From Hoeflea ulvae (lineage in GTDB: Bacteria; Pseudomonadota; Alphaproteobacteria; Rhizobiales; Rhizobiaceae): 64,000 nucleotides of DNA. Under the pieces are notes generated by a model. That model did not search any database. It saw only the letters and a program-made list of their open reading frames with translations, and had not been told where the DNA came from. The stretch's first letter is position 1, and each line of letters begins with the position of its first letter. A program made the translations under genes and the position numbers. The stretch covers positions 4,099,501 to 4,163,500 of the forward strand of contig NZ_JAOVZQ010000001.1 in assembly GCF_026619435.1 (NCBI RefSeq). Reading direction: 5' to 3'. Positions 27,219-36,493 of the stretch are shown one piece after another.

Positions 27219-28928
27219 TCAGCCCTTTTGCGCGGCCAGCACCCGGTTGGCCGCCGACACCACCGCTTCCAGCGATGCCGCCACGATATTGGTGTTGACG
27301 CCCGCGCCATAGAGCTTGCCCACCGGCGTTTCCATCTGCATGTAGCAGATCGCCGCCGCGTTCGAACCGTGCTGCATCGAGTGCTCGGAATAATTCGCCA
27401 CCGTCAGCTCGATGCCGAGATAGGTGCAAAGCGCATTGACGAAGCCGTCGATCGGCCCGGTGCCGCGCCCCTCGATGCGCCTGGTCTCGCCATTGTCGGT
27501 GATCTCGGCCGAGACCACCCGCACGCCCTTGTTGGCCGGGTCGGTATGGGTGTGATGGTCGACAAAGCCCAGCCGCGCGCCGGGCTGGCTGACATAAAGC
27601 TCCATGAAGCTCTCATGGATCCGCTTCGGCGGCAGCTCGACGCCCTCTTCATCGGTGATTTTTTGGATTTCCTCGCGGAATTCCACCTGCAGTGCGCGGG
27701 GCAGATCGAGCCCGTAATCCTCCTTCAGGATATAGGCGATGCCGCCCTTGCCCGATTGCGAGTTGATCCGGATGATCGCCTCGTAGGAGCGGCCGACATC
27801 GTTGGGATCGATCGGCAGGTAAGGCACTTCCCATTCCGGCTTGTTGGCCTTGCGGATCGCCTTGATGCCCTTGTTGATCGCATCCTGGTGCGAGCCGGAA
27901 AAGGCGGTATAGACCAGCTCCCCCACATAAGGATGCCGCTCCGGGATCTTCATCTCGTTGGAATATTCATACACCGCCTTGATCCGCTCGATGTCCGAGC
28001 AGTCGAGCTCCGGATCGACCCCTTGGGTGAACATGTTGAGCGCCAGAGCTACCACATCGACATTGCCGGTGCGCTCGCCATTGCCAAACAGCGTGCCCTC
28101 GACCCGGTCGGCCCCCGCCATCAGCCCCAGTTCGGTGGCGGCAATGCCGGTGCCGCGGTCATTGTGCGGATGCAGCGACACCAGCACGTTTTCGCGGTTG
28201 TTGATGTTGCGGCACATCCACTCGATCTGGTCGGCATAGATATTCGGCGTCGCCATTTCCACCGTCGACGGCAGGTTGAGGATCAGCTTGTTGTCGGGCG
28301 TCGGTGCAATGATGTCGATCACCGCATTGGAGATTTCCAGCGCCACTTCCAGCTCGGTGCCGGTAAAGCTTTCCGGCGAATACTCAAACCGGAAATCGCC
28401 GCCGGCCTTCTCCGCCATTTCCTTGACCATCTTCGCCGCATCCACCGCAATCTGCTTGATGCCTGCCACATCCTTGTCAAACACCACCCGCCGCTGCAGC
28501 TCGGACGTGGAGTTGTAGAAATGCACGATCGGCCGGTGCGCGCCTTCCAGCGCCTCGAACGTCCGGGTGATCAGCTCGGGCCGGCACTGCACCAGCACCT
28601 GCAGCGACACATCTTGCGGAACACCGCCTTCTTCCACGCACCAGCGGGCAAAATCAAAGTCCGTCTGCGAGGCGGAAGGGAATCCGATCTCGATTTCCTT
28701 GAAGCCCATGTCGAGCAGCAGCTGGAACATCCGCGCCTTGCGGTCATGCCCCATCGGGTTGATCAGCGACTGGTTGCCGTCGCGCAAATCCACCGAGCAC
28801 CAGATCGGCGCCTTTTCGATCCGCTTGGACGGCCAGGTCCGGTCGGCAAGATCGATCAGAGGATAGGCATGGTATTTCTGGGCCGCCTTCGGCATGCCCT
28901 TTGGTCCGGATGAAATATGTGCGGTCAT
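27219..28928 (-). CDS. leuA: 2-isopropylmalate synthase
   Basis: 569 residues, the length of type 2 LeuA. It condenses acetyl-CoA with 2-oxoisovalerate, the first committed step of leucine synthesis, in the cytosol. Seen are the TIM-barrel motif WCSVDLRDGNQSL, the metal-ligand region LVSLHPHNDRGTG, FGNGERTGNVDV, and a C-terminal regulatory domain (DHHTHTDPANKGVRVVSAEI... SMQHGSNAAAICYMQ) for leucine feedback. GGAGACGAGAGACAATC precedes the ATG. A probable leucine leader peptide and alternative hairpins lie upstream, a terminator downstream. Confidence 0.96.
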   Translation of the reverse strand: MTAHISSGPKGMPKAAQKYHAYPLIDLADRTWPSKRIEKAPIWCSVDLRDGNQSLINPMGHDRKARMFQLLLDMGFKEIEIGFPSASQTDFDFARWCVEEGGVPQDVSLQVLVQCRPELITRTFEALEGAHRPIVHFYNSTSELQRRVVFDKDVAGIKQIAVDAAKMVKEMAEKAGGDFRFEYSPESFTGTELEVALEISNAVIDIIAPTPDNKLILNLPSTVEMATPNIYADQIEWMCRNINNRENVLVSLHPHNDRGTGIAATELGLMAGADRVEGTLFGNGERTGNVDVVALALNMFTQGVDPELDCSDIERIKAVYEYSNEMKIPERHPYVGELVYTAFSGSHQDAINKGIKAIRKANKPEWEVPYLPIDPNDVGRSYEAIIRINSQSGKGGIAYILKEDYGLDLPRALQVEFREEIQKITDEEGVELPPKRIHESFMELYVSQPGARLGFVDHHTHTDPANKGVRVVSAEITDNGETRRIEGRGTGPIDGFVNALCTYLGIELTVANYSEHSMQHGSNAAAICYMQMETPVGKLYGAGVNTNIVAASLEAVVSAANRVLAAQKG

Positions 28929-29011
28929 GATTGTCTCTCGTCTCCTGGCCCCATCGCCCGGCGCCGCGTCAAACGCGGCGTCATCAGGCGCCTGGAGCCG
29001 TCATGTTGCAT
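28929..29011 (-). promoter_or_regulatory. Candidate attenuator structures in the leuA leader
   Basis: Between the putative leader-peptide stop and leuA lies a perfect 8-bp hairpin with a 3-base loop (28962-28980, CGCCGCGT/ACGCGGCG). The sequence GGCGCC occurs both upstream of it and overlapping its 3' arm, so a competing antiterminator pairing is possible. No U run follows the hairpin, so termination might be Rho-dependent or control may be at translation. This is an inference from architecture. Confidence 0.45.
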
Positions 29012-29080
29012 TCAGGAAAAAATGTAAAGTCGCGAGAGGAGCAGCGTCGCCAGCGGGTTCGACCGCCGGACGCTCCTCAC
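29012..29080 (-). CDS. Putative leucine-rich leader peptide of leuA
   Basis: A 22-codon frame with a GTG start at 29080 ending ...TLLLSRLYIFS then TGA. Five of its 22 residues are leucine, three of them consecutive (CTG CTC CTC), close to the stop, which is the layout of ribosome-controlled attenuators. It ends 83 bases before leuA and is followed by the alternative hairpins listed separately. The start codon has a weak ribosome-binding site, and no comparison with other genomes was possible, so it is a candidate only. Confidence 0.5.
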   Translation of the reverse strand: MRSVRRSNPLATLLLSRLYIFS

Positions 29081-29268
29081 CGAGCCCGACGATCGCCGCT
29101 AAGTGCGAGAACTAGGCCGCCAAGACGCGCACGCGAGGTCGCCGCCGCTGTGAAGCGGGCTGATGACGGTGTAACTGGGCGCGTGGACGGGTTCATGGGG
29201 AAAAGATAGCCGTGGCGGGGTGGGATGGCAAGCAAATAAGGCAACCGTCGCGGATCCGTGCGCCAAGT

Positions 29269-30216
29269 GCGTTCATCGGCATCCCCTCCACCCGTCACCC
29301 CGGACTTGATCCGGGGTCCAGCCACCGCGCGTCCGCGCGGTGCGTGACTCTTTCGCGACATGCACAATAGCGTCCTCCGGCTCGCCAACGCTCGCCCGCC
29401 GGATCCCGGCTCAAGGCCGGGAAGACGAGGTCCGGGAAATCACGGTCCAATCCGTCCTCCATCCCCTCAAAAATACTTTCGGCTCTCCATCACCGATATC
29501 AGATCATATGGTCGCAGCTGCCACCAATGCCGCGTTCATCGGCATCCCCTCCACCCGTCACCCCGGACTTGATCCGGGGTCCAGCCACCGCGCGTCTGCG
29601 CGGTGAGAGACTCCTCCGACACAAGCACAATAGCGTCCTCCGGCTCGCGGACGCTCGCCCGCTGGATCCCGGCTCAAGGCCGGGATGACGAGGTCCGGGA
29701 AATCACAGTCCAATCCGTGCTCCATCCCCTCAAAAATACTTCCGGCTCTCCATCACCGATATCAGATCATATGGTCGCAACTGCCACCAATGCCGCGTTC
29801 ATCGGCATCCCCTCCACCCGTTACCCCGGACTTGATCCGGGGTCCAGCCACCGCGCGTCTGCGCGGTGCGAGACTCCTTCGACACAAGCACAATAGCGTC
29901 CTCCGGCTCGCGGACGCTCGCCCGCTGGATCCCGGCTCAAGGCCGGGAAGACGAGGTCCGGGAAATCACGGTCCAATCCGTCCTCCATCCCCTCAAAAAT
30001 ACTTTCGGCTCTCCATCACCGATATCAGATCATATGGTCGCAGCTGCCACCAATGCCGCGTTCATCGGCATCCCCTCCACCCGTCACCCCGGACTTGATC
30101 CGGGGTCCAGCCACCGCGCGTCTGCGCGGTGAGAGACTCCTTCGACACAAGCACAATAGCGTCCTCCGGCTCGCGGACGCTCGCCAGCTGGATCCCGGCT
30201 CAAGGCCGGGATGACG
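29269..30216. repeat. 263-bp tandem repeat array, 3.6 copies
   Basis: Copies start at 29269, 29532, 29795 and 30058 with an exact period of 263 bases; the last is truncated near 30216. Each copy contains a ~132-bp palindromic element, from GTCACCCCGGACTTGATC to GGCCGGGATGACG, plus a ~131-bp spacer (with AAAAATACTT and ATATCAGATCATATGG) that is conserved too. Within the element CCCCGGA/TCCGGGG and CCCGGC/GCCGGG form local hairpins, and its two ends are inverted copies of each other. Copies differ at few positions, so the array expanded recently. Open frames in it only reflect the repeats. Confidence 0.92.
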
Positions 30217-30326
30217 GAGGCGAGATGGGCGTCAAACAATCAGGCATCACCGGGTGGCAAGTGCACCCCCTTGCGGCAACCCTCAAAACTTTTGCGAGCA
30301 GGCGCATGTCATGCAATCATGGCGGC

Positions 30327-30620
30327 ATGCGGAAGGGCTATGTCTATATCCTCGCATCCAGGCGCAATGGCACGCTCTACACCGGCGTGACCAGCGACCT
30401 GCCCGGCCGCCTGTATGAGCACCAGAACAATCTGACGCCGGGCTTCACCTCGAAATACGCTGTCAAAACTCTGGTCTGGTTCGAAGAACATGACCTTGTC
30501 ACCGACGCAATCGCCCGCGAAAAAGCCATCAAGAACTGGCCCCGGAGATGGAAGATCGATCTGATCGAGACCATGAACCCGGATTGGGACGACATCGCCC
30601 ATTTTCTCCACGGTCTTTGA
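30327..30620 (+). CDS. GIY-YIG nuclease superfamily protein (UPF0213/YhbQ-like)
   Basis: 97 residues, a single GIY-YIG domain. The motif is GYVYILASRRNGTLYTGVTSDLPGRLYEH, with the catalytic tyrosines, the arginine of PGRLYEH and the glutamate-containing IAREKAIKNWPRRWKIDLIE. Such small proteins are common in proteobacteria and are probably DNA endonucleases, but their role is not known. The ATG at 30327 was chosen because it directly precedes the domain; an in-frame ATG at 30306 would add 7 residues. It lies between the tandem repeat array and a solo copy of the same element. Confidence 0.9.
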   Translation: MRKGYVYILASRRNGTLYTGVTSDLPGRLYEHQNNLTPGFTSKYAVKTLVWFEEHDLVTDAIAREKAIKNWPRRWKIDLIETMNPDWDDIAHFLHGL

Positions 30621-30675
30621 GCTATCGGCACTTAGGGCGCGCACCCCTCCCCCGTCAGCCTTGACCCCTTCCCCC

Positions 30676-30810
30676 GTCATCCCGGACTTGATCCGGGATC
30701 CAGCCACCGCGCGTCTGCGCGGTGAGAGACTCTTCTGCGTGCTGGTCGAAAAGTGTCTTCCGGCTCGCGGACGCTCGCCTGCTGGATACCGGATCGGGGT
30801 CCGGCATGAC
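30676..30810. repeat. Solo copy of the palindromic repeat element
   Basis: 135 bases with imperfect inverted ends GTCATCCCGGAC and GTCCGGCATGAC (11 of 12 match). It shares the segment CCACCGCGCGTCTGCGCGGTGAGAGACTC-like core and CGGCTCGCGGACGCTCGCC with the array at 29269-30216, but the middle differs and the flanking 131-bp spacer is absent. It is thus the mobile unit without the tandem amplification. Confidence 0.8.
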
Positions 30811-31448
30811 GGGGTGTGAGGGGATCATTGTGCACAAAATTCACCTTCCTCCCCAACAATCCCAACCCCTTACCCAAAACCCGCCCCCTTTTCATCCCCA
30901 CAATCCGCCCCCATGCCATACTTCGTCCGCTCCCGCTGCCGGATGGAACGCGAACGTTGGACCAGGCGGGAGGAAGGCCTTTTGCGGATCTGGCGTAACG
31001 TGCGGCAGGTCGCAAAAGGAGGCGGAGGCCATCGGGGTTCCGCTGGCGGGCGGCCGGGTTCGGCCGTGCAAAGCCAGCCACCGGGCCGGCACCCGTTTTC
31101 GTCAAGCCGCCTCAGCGGCAGAAAACGGTAACATCCGGTCCGGGCCTGTGGCGGACATGACGCGCCCAAGCGGCGCGTCAGGGTCCGTGCCGGACCCCGA
31201 AAACCACTTCCGCGGCCGGTCCAGGCTGCGGCCGGAGCAATCCGGACGGGGGTAACATCCCGGGAGTGCGAGGCGCCGTCTGTCGGATGCGGACATCATC
31301 CGGCGATACTCGGGCCGCGCGCGAGCTGCGCCACCGTTTTTACATTTCCAGAGGCAAAGCCCGCACGCGGCCCTCCGGACCTGACGATGATCCAAACCCG
31401 CCGGCGGATTTTTCGCGCGCGGGGGGATTTGGCGTCCAGTCAGGGGAC
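30811..31448. other. Gene-poor region between the repeat and the IS110 element
   Basis: About 640 bases without a recognisable gene. Short open frames (plus 30913-31131, minus 31102-31533) have no family-like features. GGTAACATCC occurs twice, at about 31129 and 31253, in similar GC-rich surroundings. The stretch 30840-30910 is unusually C-rich on the plus strand. It may be decayed mobile or accessory DNA; nothing proves it. Confidence 0.4.
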
Positions 31449-31500
31449 AGTTTACTTTCGGCACCGAGCCCAAAAGAACCTCCATTGCCGAAAGTAAACT
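31449..31500. repeat. Perfect 15-bp inverted repeat
   Basis: AGTTTACTTTCGGCA (31449-31463) and its exact complement TGCCGAAAGTAAACT (31486-31500) flank a 22-base loop. It is preceded by CAGGGGAC. It directly abuts the presumed left end of the IS110 element and could be its insertion target or an unrelated small element end. Confidence 0.75.
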
Positions 31501-31567
31501 CATGTCGCAGCAATTGGGATTTCTGACTGACATTCTGTGTTTGCTGGCCTTGGTGTAGCATGGCCGC

Positions 31568-31659
31568 AGAGCAATGAGGCGGTGCAGACCCTATGTAAAC
31601 GGATCGGCGGCGGTTTTGCCGACAGATCGGGGGACAGCGAGGCCGCACCGCCTTGCTCT
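31568..31659 (+). ncRNA. Candidate bridge RNA of the IS110 element
   Basis: In the non-coding left part, AGAGCA (31568-31573) pairs with TGCTCT (31654-31659) and, after a 3-base bulge, AGGCGGTGC (31577-31585) pairs with GCACCGCCT (31645-31653). Inside lies another hairpin TCGGC/GCCGA (31604-31622). IS110 recombinases are known to use a structured RNA encoded in the non-coding end next to the transposase gene. Position and folding fit, but the guide loops cannot be assigned without the exact ends and target. Confidence 0.4.
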
Positions 31660-31724
31660 TTTGAACCCGAACAGTCGCATGAGCCGGGCCATGTTTTGAC
31701 CGACATCCCGAGCTCGAACCATGA

Positions 31725-32732
<1,008 letters not shown>

Positions 32733-32956
32733 CCTGAACCAAGACAGTCGCTGTCCCCGACCTGGCGTGACACGCATCGCCCAGCCCCTTTTTCGCCAAA
32801 AACCCGCATCAGCCCTTGCCTATGACAGCGGAGTTTCCTAACTCCCCCTGACGCATGATCTCCCGGCAGGGCCGGGTTCGCGTCAAAACCCACCGCCTGC
32901 ATGCGCCGCCCCTCCCCATGACCAGGATGCCCCAGACCGGAATGGATAAGACCAGA

Positions 32957-34066
32957 ATGGATGAGACCGTGATCCAGACCCCCTATTATCTGATCGACAA
33001 GTCGAAGCTCTTGATCAACATGGAGAAGATCGCGAAGCTGCGCGAACTCTCCGGCGCCAAGGCGCTCTTGGCGCTCAAATGCTTTGCCACCTGGGGCGTG
33101 TTCGATTTCATGGCCGATTACATGGACGGCACCACCTCGTCCTCGCTCAACGAGGTGCGGCTCGGCCGTGAGCGCTTCGGCAAGGAAACCCACGCCTATT
33201 CAGTGGCCTATGCCGATCACGAGATCGACGAAGTCGTCTCCCACGCCGACAAGATCATCTTCAATTCCATCGGCCAGCTCACCCGCTTTGCCGGCCGCGC
33301 CGACGGCATCACTCGCGGCTTGCGGCTCAATCCCGGCGTTTCGTCCTCCACCTTCGATCTGGCCGACCCGGCCCGGCCGTTTTCGCGGCTGGGCGAATGG
33401 GACCTGAAAAAGGTCGAGCCGGTGATGGAGATGATCTCCGGCTTCATGATCCACAACAATTGCGAAAACGGCGATTTTGCCCTGTTTGACCAGATGCTCG
33501 GCAATATCGAGCAAAAGTTCGGACCGCTGTTGAAAAAGGCCGAATGGGTCAGCCTCGGCGGCGGCATCCATTTCACCGGCGCGGATTATCCGCTCGAGCA
33601 ATTCGCCGAACGGCTGAAGCGGTTTTCCGGCGAGTATGGCGTGCAGGTCTATCTCGAGCCCGGCGAAGCCTCGATCACCAAATCGACGACGCTGGAAACC
33701 ACCGTGCTCGACACGCTGTTCAATGGCAAGGACCTGGCCATCGTCGACTCGTCGATCGAGGCCCATATGCTGGATCTCTTGATCTACCGCGAAAACGCCA
33801 AGATCGAACCAAACAGCGGCGATCACCGTTACATGATCTGCGGCAAGTCCTGCCTCGCCGGCGATATCTTTGGCGAGTTCGATTTCCCGAACGAACTGAA
33901 GATCGGCGACCGGATTTCGGTTCAGGACGCCGCTGGCTATACAATGGTCAAGAAGAACTGGTTTAACGGCGTGCAAATGCCGTCAATCGCCATCCGCGAG
34001 CTGGATGGCAGCATCAGAACGGTCCGTGAGTTTGATTACGCGGATTTCGAACACAGCCTCTCGTAA
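32957..34066 (+). CDS. nspC: Carboxynorspermidine / carboxyspermidine decarboxylase
   Basis: 369 residues from the ATG at 32957; in-frame ATGs at 32942 and further upstream only add non-conserved residues. It is a PLP-dependent fold-III (alanine-racemase-like) decarboxylase. The N-terminal TPYYLIDKSKLL..., the PLP lysine region AKALLALKCFATW, FMIHNNCEN, the glycine-rich VSLGGGIHFTG, LEPGEA and CGKSCLAGDIFGEF are typical. It performs the last step of the alternative spermidine/norspermidine pathway. It is followed 38 bases later by the dehydrogenase that makes its substrate. Which polyamine is formed is not decided by sequence. Confidence 0.93.
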   Translation: MDETVIQTPYYLIDKSKLLINMEKIAKLRELSGAKALLALKCFATWGVFDFMADYMDGTTSSSLNEVRLGRERFGKETHAYSVAYADHEIDEVVSHADKIIFNSIGQLTRFAGRADGITRGLRLNPGVSSSTFDLADPARPFSRLGEWDLKKVEPVMEMISGFMIHNNCENGDFALFDQMLGNIEQKFGPLLKKAEWVSLGGGIHFTGADYPLEQFAERLKRFSGEYGVQVYLEPGEASITKSTTLETTVLDTLFNGKDLAIVDSSIEAHMLDLLIYRENAKIEPNSGDHRYMICGKSCLAGDIFGEFDFPNELKIGDRISVQDAAGYTMVKKNWFNGVQMPSIAIRELDGSIRTVREFDYADFEHSLS

Positions 34067-34104
34067 GGCATCTGACGATTGGACACAGGAGTTAGTCCCC
34101 CATC

Positions 34105-35346
34105 ATGAAAAAGAACGTCCTCATCATCGGCGCCGGCGGCGTCGCCCAGGTTGTCGCCCACAAATGCGCCCAGAACAATGACGTGCTCGGCGACATCAAC
34201 ATCGCCTCGCGCACCAAAGACAAATGCGACGCCATCATCGCCTCCATCGGCGAAAAGAACGCCATGAAGCAGGAAGGCGTGCTTGCGGGCCATGCGCTCG
34301 ACGCCATGGACATCGAAGCCACCAAGGCGCTGATCAAGTCGACCGGCTCCGAGATCGTCATCAATGTCGGCACCGCCTTCCTCAACATGTCGGTGATGCG
34401 CGCCTGCCTCGACACCGGCACTGCCTATATCGACACCGCCATCCACGAAGAGCCGGGCAAGATCTGCGAAACCCCGCCCTGGTACGGCAATTACGAGTGG
34501 AAGCGCGCCGATGAAGCGGCTGAGAAGGGCGTCACCGTCATCCTCGGCGCCGGCTTCGATCCAGGCGTCGTCAACGCCTATGCGGCGCTGGCCGGGAACG
34601 ACTATTTTGACAAGGTCACCGATGTCGACATCGTCGACATCAATGCCGGCAGCCACGGCAAGTATTTCGCCACCAATTTCGACCCGGAAATCAACTTTCG
34701 CGAGTTCACCGGCGTGGTCTATTCCTGGCAGGGTGGCGAATGGCAGACCAACAAGATGTTCGAGATCGGCAAGACCTACGACCTGCCGGTCGTCGGCCCG
34801 TCAAAGGCCTATCTCTGCGGCCATGACGAGGTCCACTCGCTGGCCAAGAACATGGACGGCGCCGATGTGCGCTTCTGGATGGGCTTTGGCGATCACTACA
34901 TCAACGTCTTCACCGTGCTCAAGTCGATCGGCTTGCTCTCGGAACAGCCGGTCACGCTTGCCAATGGCGATGAAGTCGTGCCGCTGAAAGTGGTCAAGGC
35001 CTGCCTGCCCGATCCGGCCTCGCTGGCGCCCGACTACACCGGCAAGACCTGCATCGGCGATTTCGTCAAGGGTACCAAGGACGGCATCGAACGCGAAGTC
35101 TTCATCTACAATGTCGCCGACCACAAGGACGCCTACAATGAGGTCGGCAGCCAGGGCATTTCCTACACCGCCGGCGTTCCCCCGGTCGCAGCCGCCATGC
35201 TGGTCGCCACCGGCGAGTGGGATGTGAAAAAGATGGCCAATGTCGAGGAACTCGACCCGAAGCCGTTCCTCAACATCTTGAACCACAACGGCCTGCCGAC
35301 CCGCATCAAGGACGCCGACGGCGACCGCGCGCTGGACTTCTCGTAA
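34105..35346 (+). CDS. Carboxy(nor)spermidine synthase (saccharopine-dehydrogenase-like)
   Basis: 413 residues, cytosolic. NAD(P)H-dependent condensation of aspartate semialdehyde with putrescine or diaminopropane gives carboxyspermidine or carboxynorspermidine. The Rossmann start NVLIIGAGGVAQVVAHKCAQ, VINVGTAFLNMSVMRACLDTGTAYIDTAIHE and LGAGFDPGVVNAYAALA are characteristic of this branch of the saccharopine dehydrogenase family. The gene follows the decarboxylase and ends before a strong terminator. True saccharopine dehydrogenase is the alternative, but the neighbour makes the polyamine role nearly certain. Confidence 0.92.
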   Translation: MKKNVLIIGAGGVAQVVAHKCAQNNDVLGDINIASRTKDKCDAIIASIGEKNAMKQEGVLAGHALDAMDIEATKALIKSTGSEIVINVGTAFLNMSVMRACLDTGTAYIDTAIHEEPGKICETPPWYGNYEWKRADEAAEKGVTVILGAGFDPGVVNAYAALAGNDYFDKVTDVDIVDINAGSHGKYFATNFDPEINFREFTGVVYSWQGGEWQTNKMFEIGKTYDLPVVGPSKAYLCGHDEVHSLAKNMDGADVRFWMGFGDHYINVFTVLKSIGLLSEQPVTLANGDEVVPLKVVKACLPDPASLAPDYTGKTCIGDFVKGTKDGIEREVFIYNVADHKDAYNEVGSQGISYTAGVPPVAAAMLVATGEWDVKKMANVEELDPKPFLNILNHNGLPTRIKDADGDRALDFS

Positions 35347-35396
35347 TCACGGGAAGGATTGCGGCCTGAGGCCGACCATTTGCGCGTGACGATCAG

Positions 35397-35430
35397 GCCC
35401 CCGCTGGTGCAGCCCGGCGGGGGCTTTTTT
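35397..35430 (+). terminator. Rho-independent terminator of the polyamine operon
   Basis: GCCCCCGC/GCGGGGGC, an 8-bp perfect stem with a 12-base loop, followed by six T, 51 bases after the stop codon at 35346. Confidence 0.9.
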
Positions 35431-35579
35431 GTGAACGCCATGGCTGCGGTCCCTGCCAGCCCCGAAGAACGCACCCCCCAGAAATGACGCCAGAACATTA
35501 AAGCTAATGCATCTGTTTACGCGCCCTATTGCAGGCGGCGGTTCTTGGGCCGATCGAAAAACCTGCACGGGGTGCAAGA

Positions 35580-36332
35580 GTGAAGCTTGATTATTCAGCC
35601 ACCGGCTGGCCCAGGGTCGTGATCGGGGTCATTGCCGGCACCATGTTCTGCAGCGGCGTGGCACTCTTTGTTGCCTCCTTCAGGTTTGACCAAATGTCCG
35701 AGGCGCGGTTTCGCTACTCGATAATGGTCAACACGCTGTTGCCGATGGTGCTTGCAGCCCCGTTGCTGTTCCTGCTGCTCACCAAGATGCGTCAACTCGC
35801 CATCGCCCACCGCGAGATCAGCCTCATTGCCTCCACCGACAGCCTGACAACGGTCCTCAACCGCGGCGCATTCAAGATGCTGGTCGATACCTGTCTCAAA
35901 CAGGCGACTCGGCACCCGGCCCATGACGACGGGGCATTCCTGGTCATTGATGCTGACCATTTCAAATCGATCAATGACCAATTTGGTCATCAGAAGGGGG
36001 ATGTCGCGCTCAAGATCATTGCGCAAACCATCCAGGACGCACTCCGCCAGGGCGATATCGTCGGACGGATCGGCGGCGAGGAATTCGGCGTCTTCCTGCC
36101 CGGGACCGGCCTGGAACAGGCGCTAGTCGTGGCCGAACGCATCCGGCTGCAGATCAACGAGGCCGATTTTCCACCCGACACCGGTTCGCACACCCTCTCC
36201 GTCAGCGTCGGCGGTGCGGCCTTTGGCCGGAATGCGGATTATGATGACCTGTTCCGTGTCGCCGACCGATGCCTTTATTCGGCAAAGTCCGGCGGACGCA
36301 ACCAGGTCATATTCGAACGCCTGGTGGCCTGA
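35580..36332 (+). CDS. Diguanylate cyclase (GGDEF), copy 1
   Basis: 250 residues from the GTG at 35580, chosen because the second copy starts at the same residue. Two membrane helices (WPRVVIGVIAGTMFCSGVALFVASF and LLPMVLAAPLLFLLLTKM) are followed by a GGDEF domain (about 85-245): DSLTTVLNRGAF, DADHFKSINDQFGH and the active-site loop GRIGGEEFG. RQGD five residues before GGEEF is an inhibitory I-site. It should make cyclic di-GMP at the inner membrane. A near-identical copy lies 914 bases downstream. Confidence 0.92.
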   Translation: MKLDYSATGWPRVVIGVIAGTMFCSGVALFVASFRFDQMSEARFRYSIMVNTLLPMVLAAPLLFLLLTKMRQLAIAHREISLIASTDSLTTVLNRGAFKMLVDTCLKQATRHPAHDDGAFLVIDADHFKSINDQFGHQKGDVALKIIAQTIQDALRQGDIVGRIGGEEFGVFLPGTGLEQALVVAERIRLQINEADFPPDTGSHTLSVSVGGAAFGRNADYDDLFRVADRCLYSAKSGGRNQVIFERLVA

Positions 36333-36493
36333 AACCCCGCCAGACGCACCCCAGGGTCTCCCGCCGGTGCCGCGGAACCGACATCAAAGAACACCCGCCA
36401 GAACTGACGCCGGGACATTAAAACTAATGCATATGTTTTCGGGCCTAATCGCAACCTCAGGTCGCTGTGACCGCACACCGCGAGGAGGCAGGA

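Noticed and set aside
27228..28913. 561-codon plus-strand frame opposite leuA
   Set aside because: Shadow of leuA; translation is His/Arg-rich without any domain.
29077..29196. 39-residue minus-strand frame MNPSTRPVTPSS... upstream of leuA as leader peptide
   Set aside because: It lies farther from leuA, lacks a leucine cluster near its stop, and overlaps the better 22-codon candidate.
29340..30132. Series of 88-137 codon frames with a PDLIRG-like motif
   Set aside because: They are translations of the tandem palindromic repeats; the period of 263 is not a multiple of three and the frames are not gene-like.
29269..30216. CRISPR array
   Set aside because: Units are 263 bases with conserved spacers; not short direct repeats with unique spacers, and no cas genes are present.
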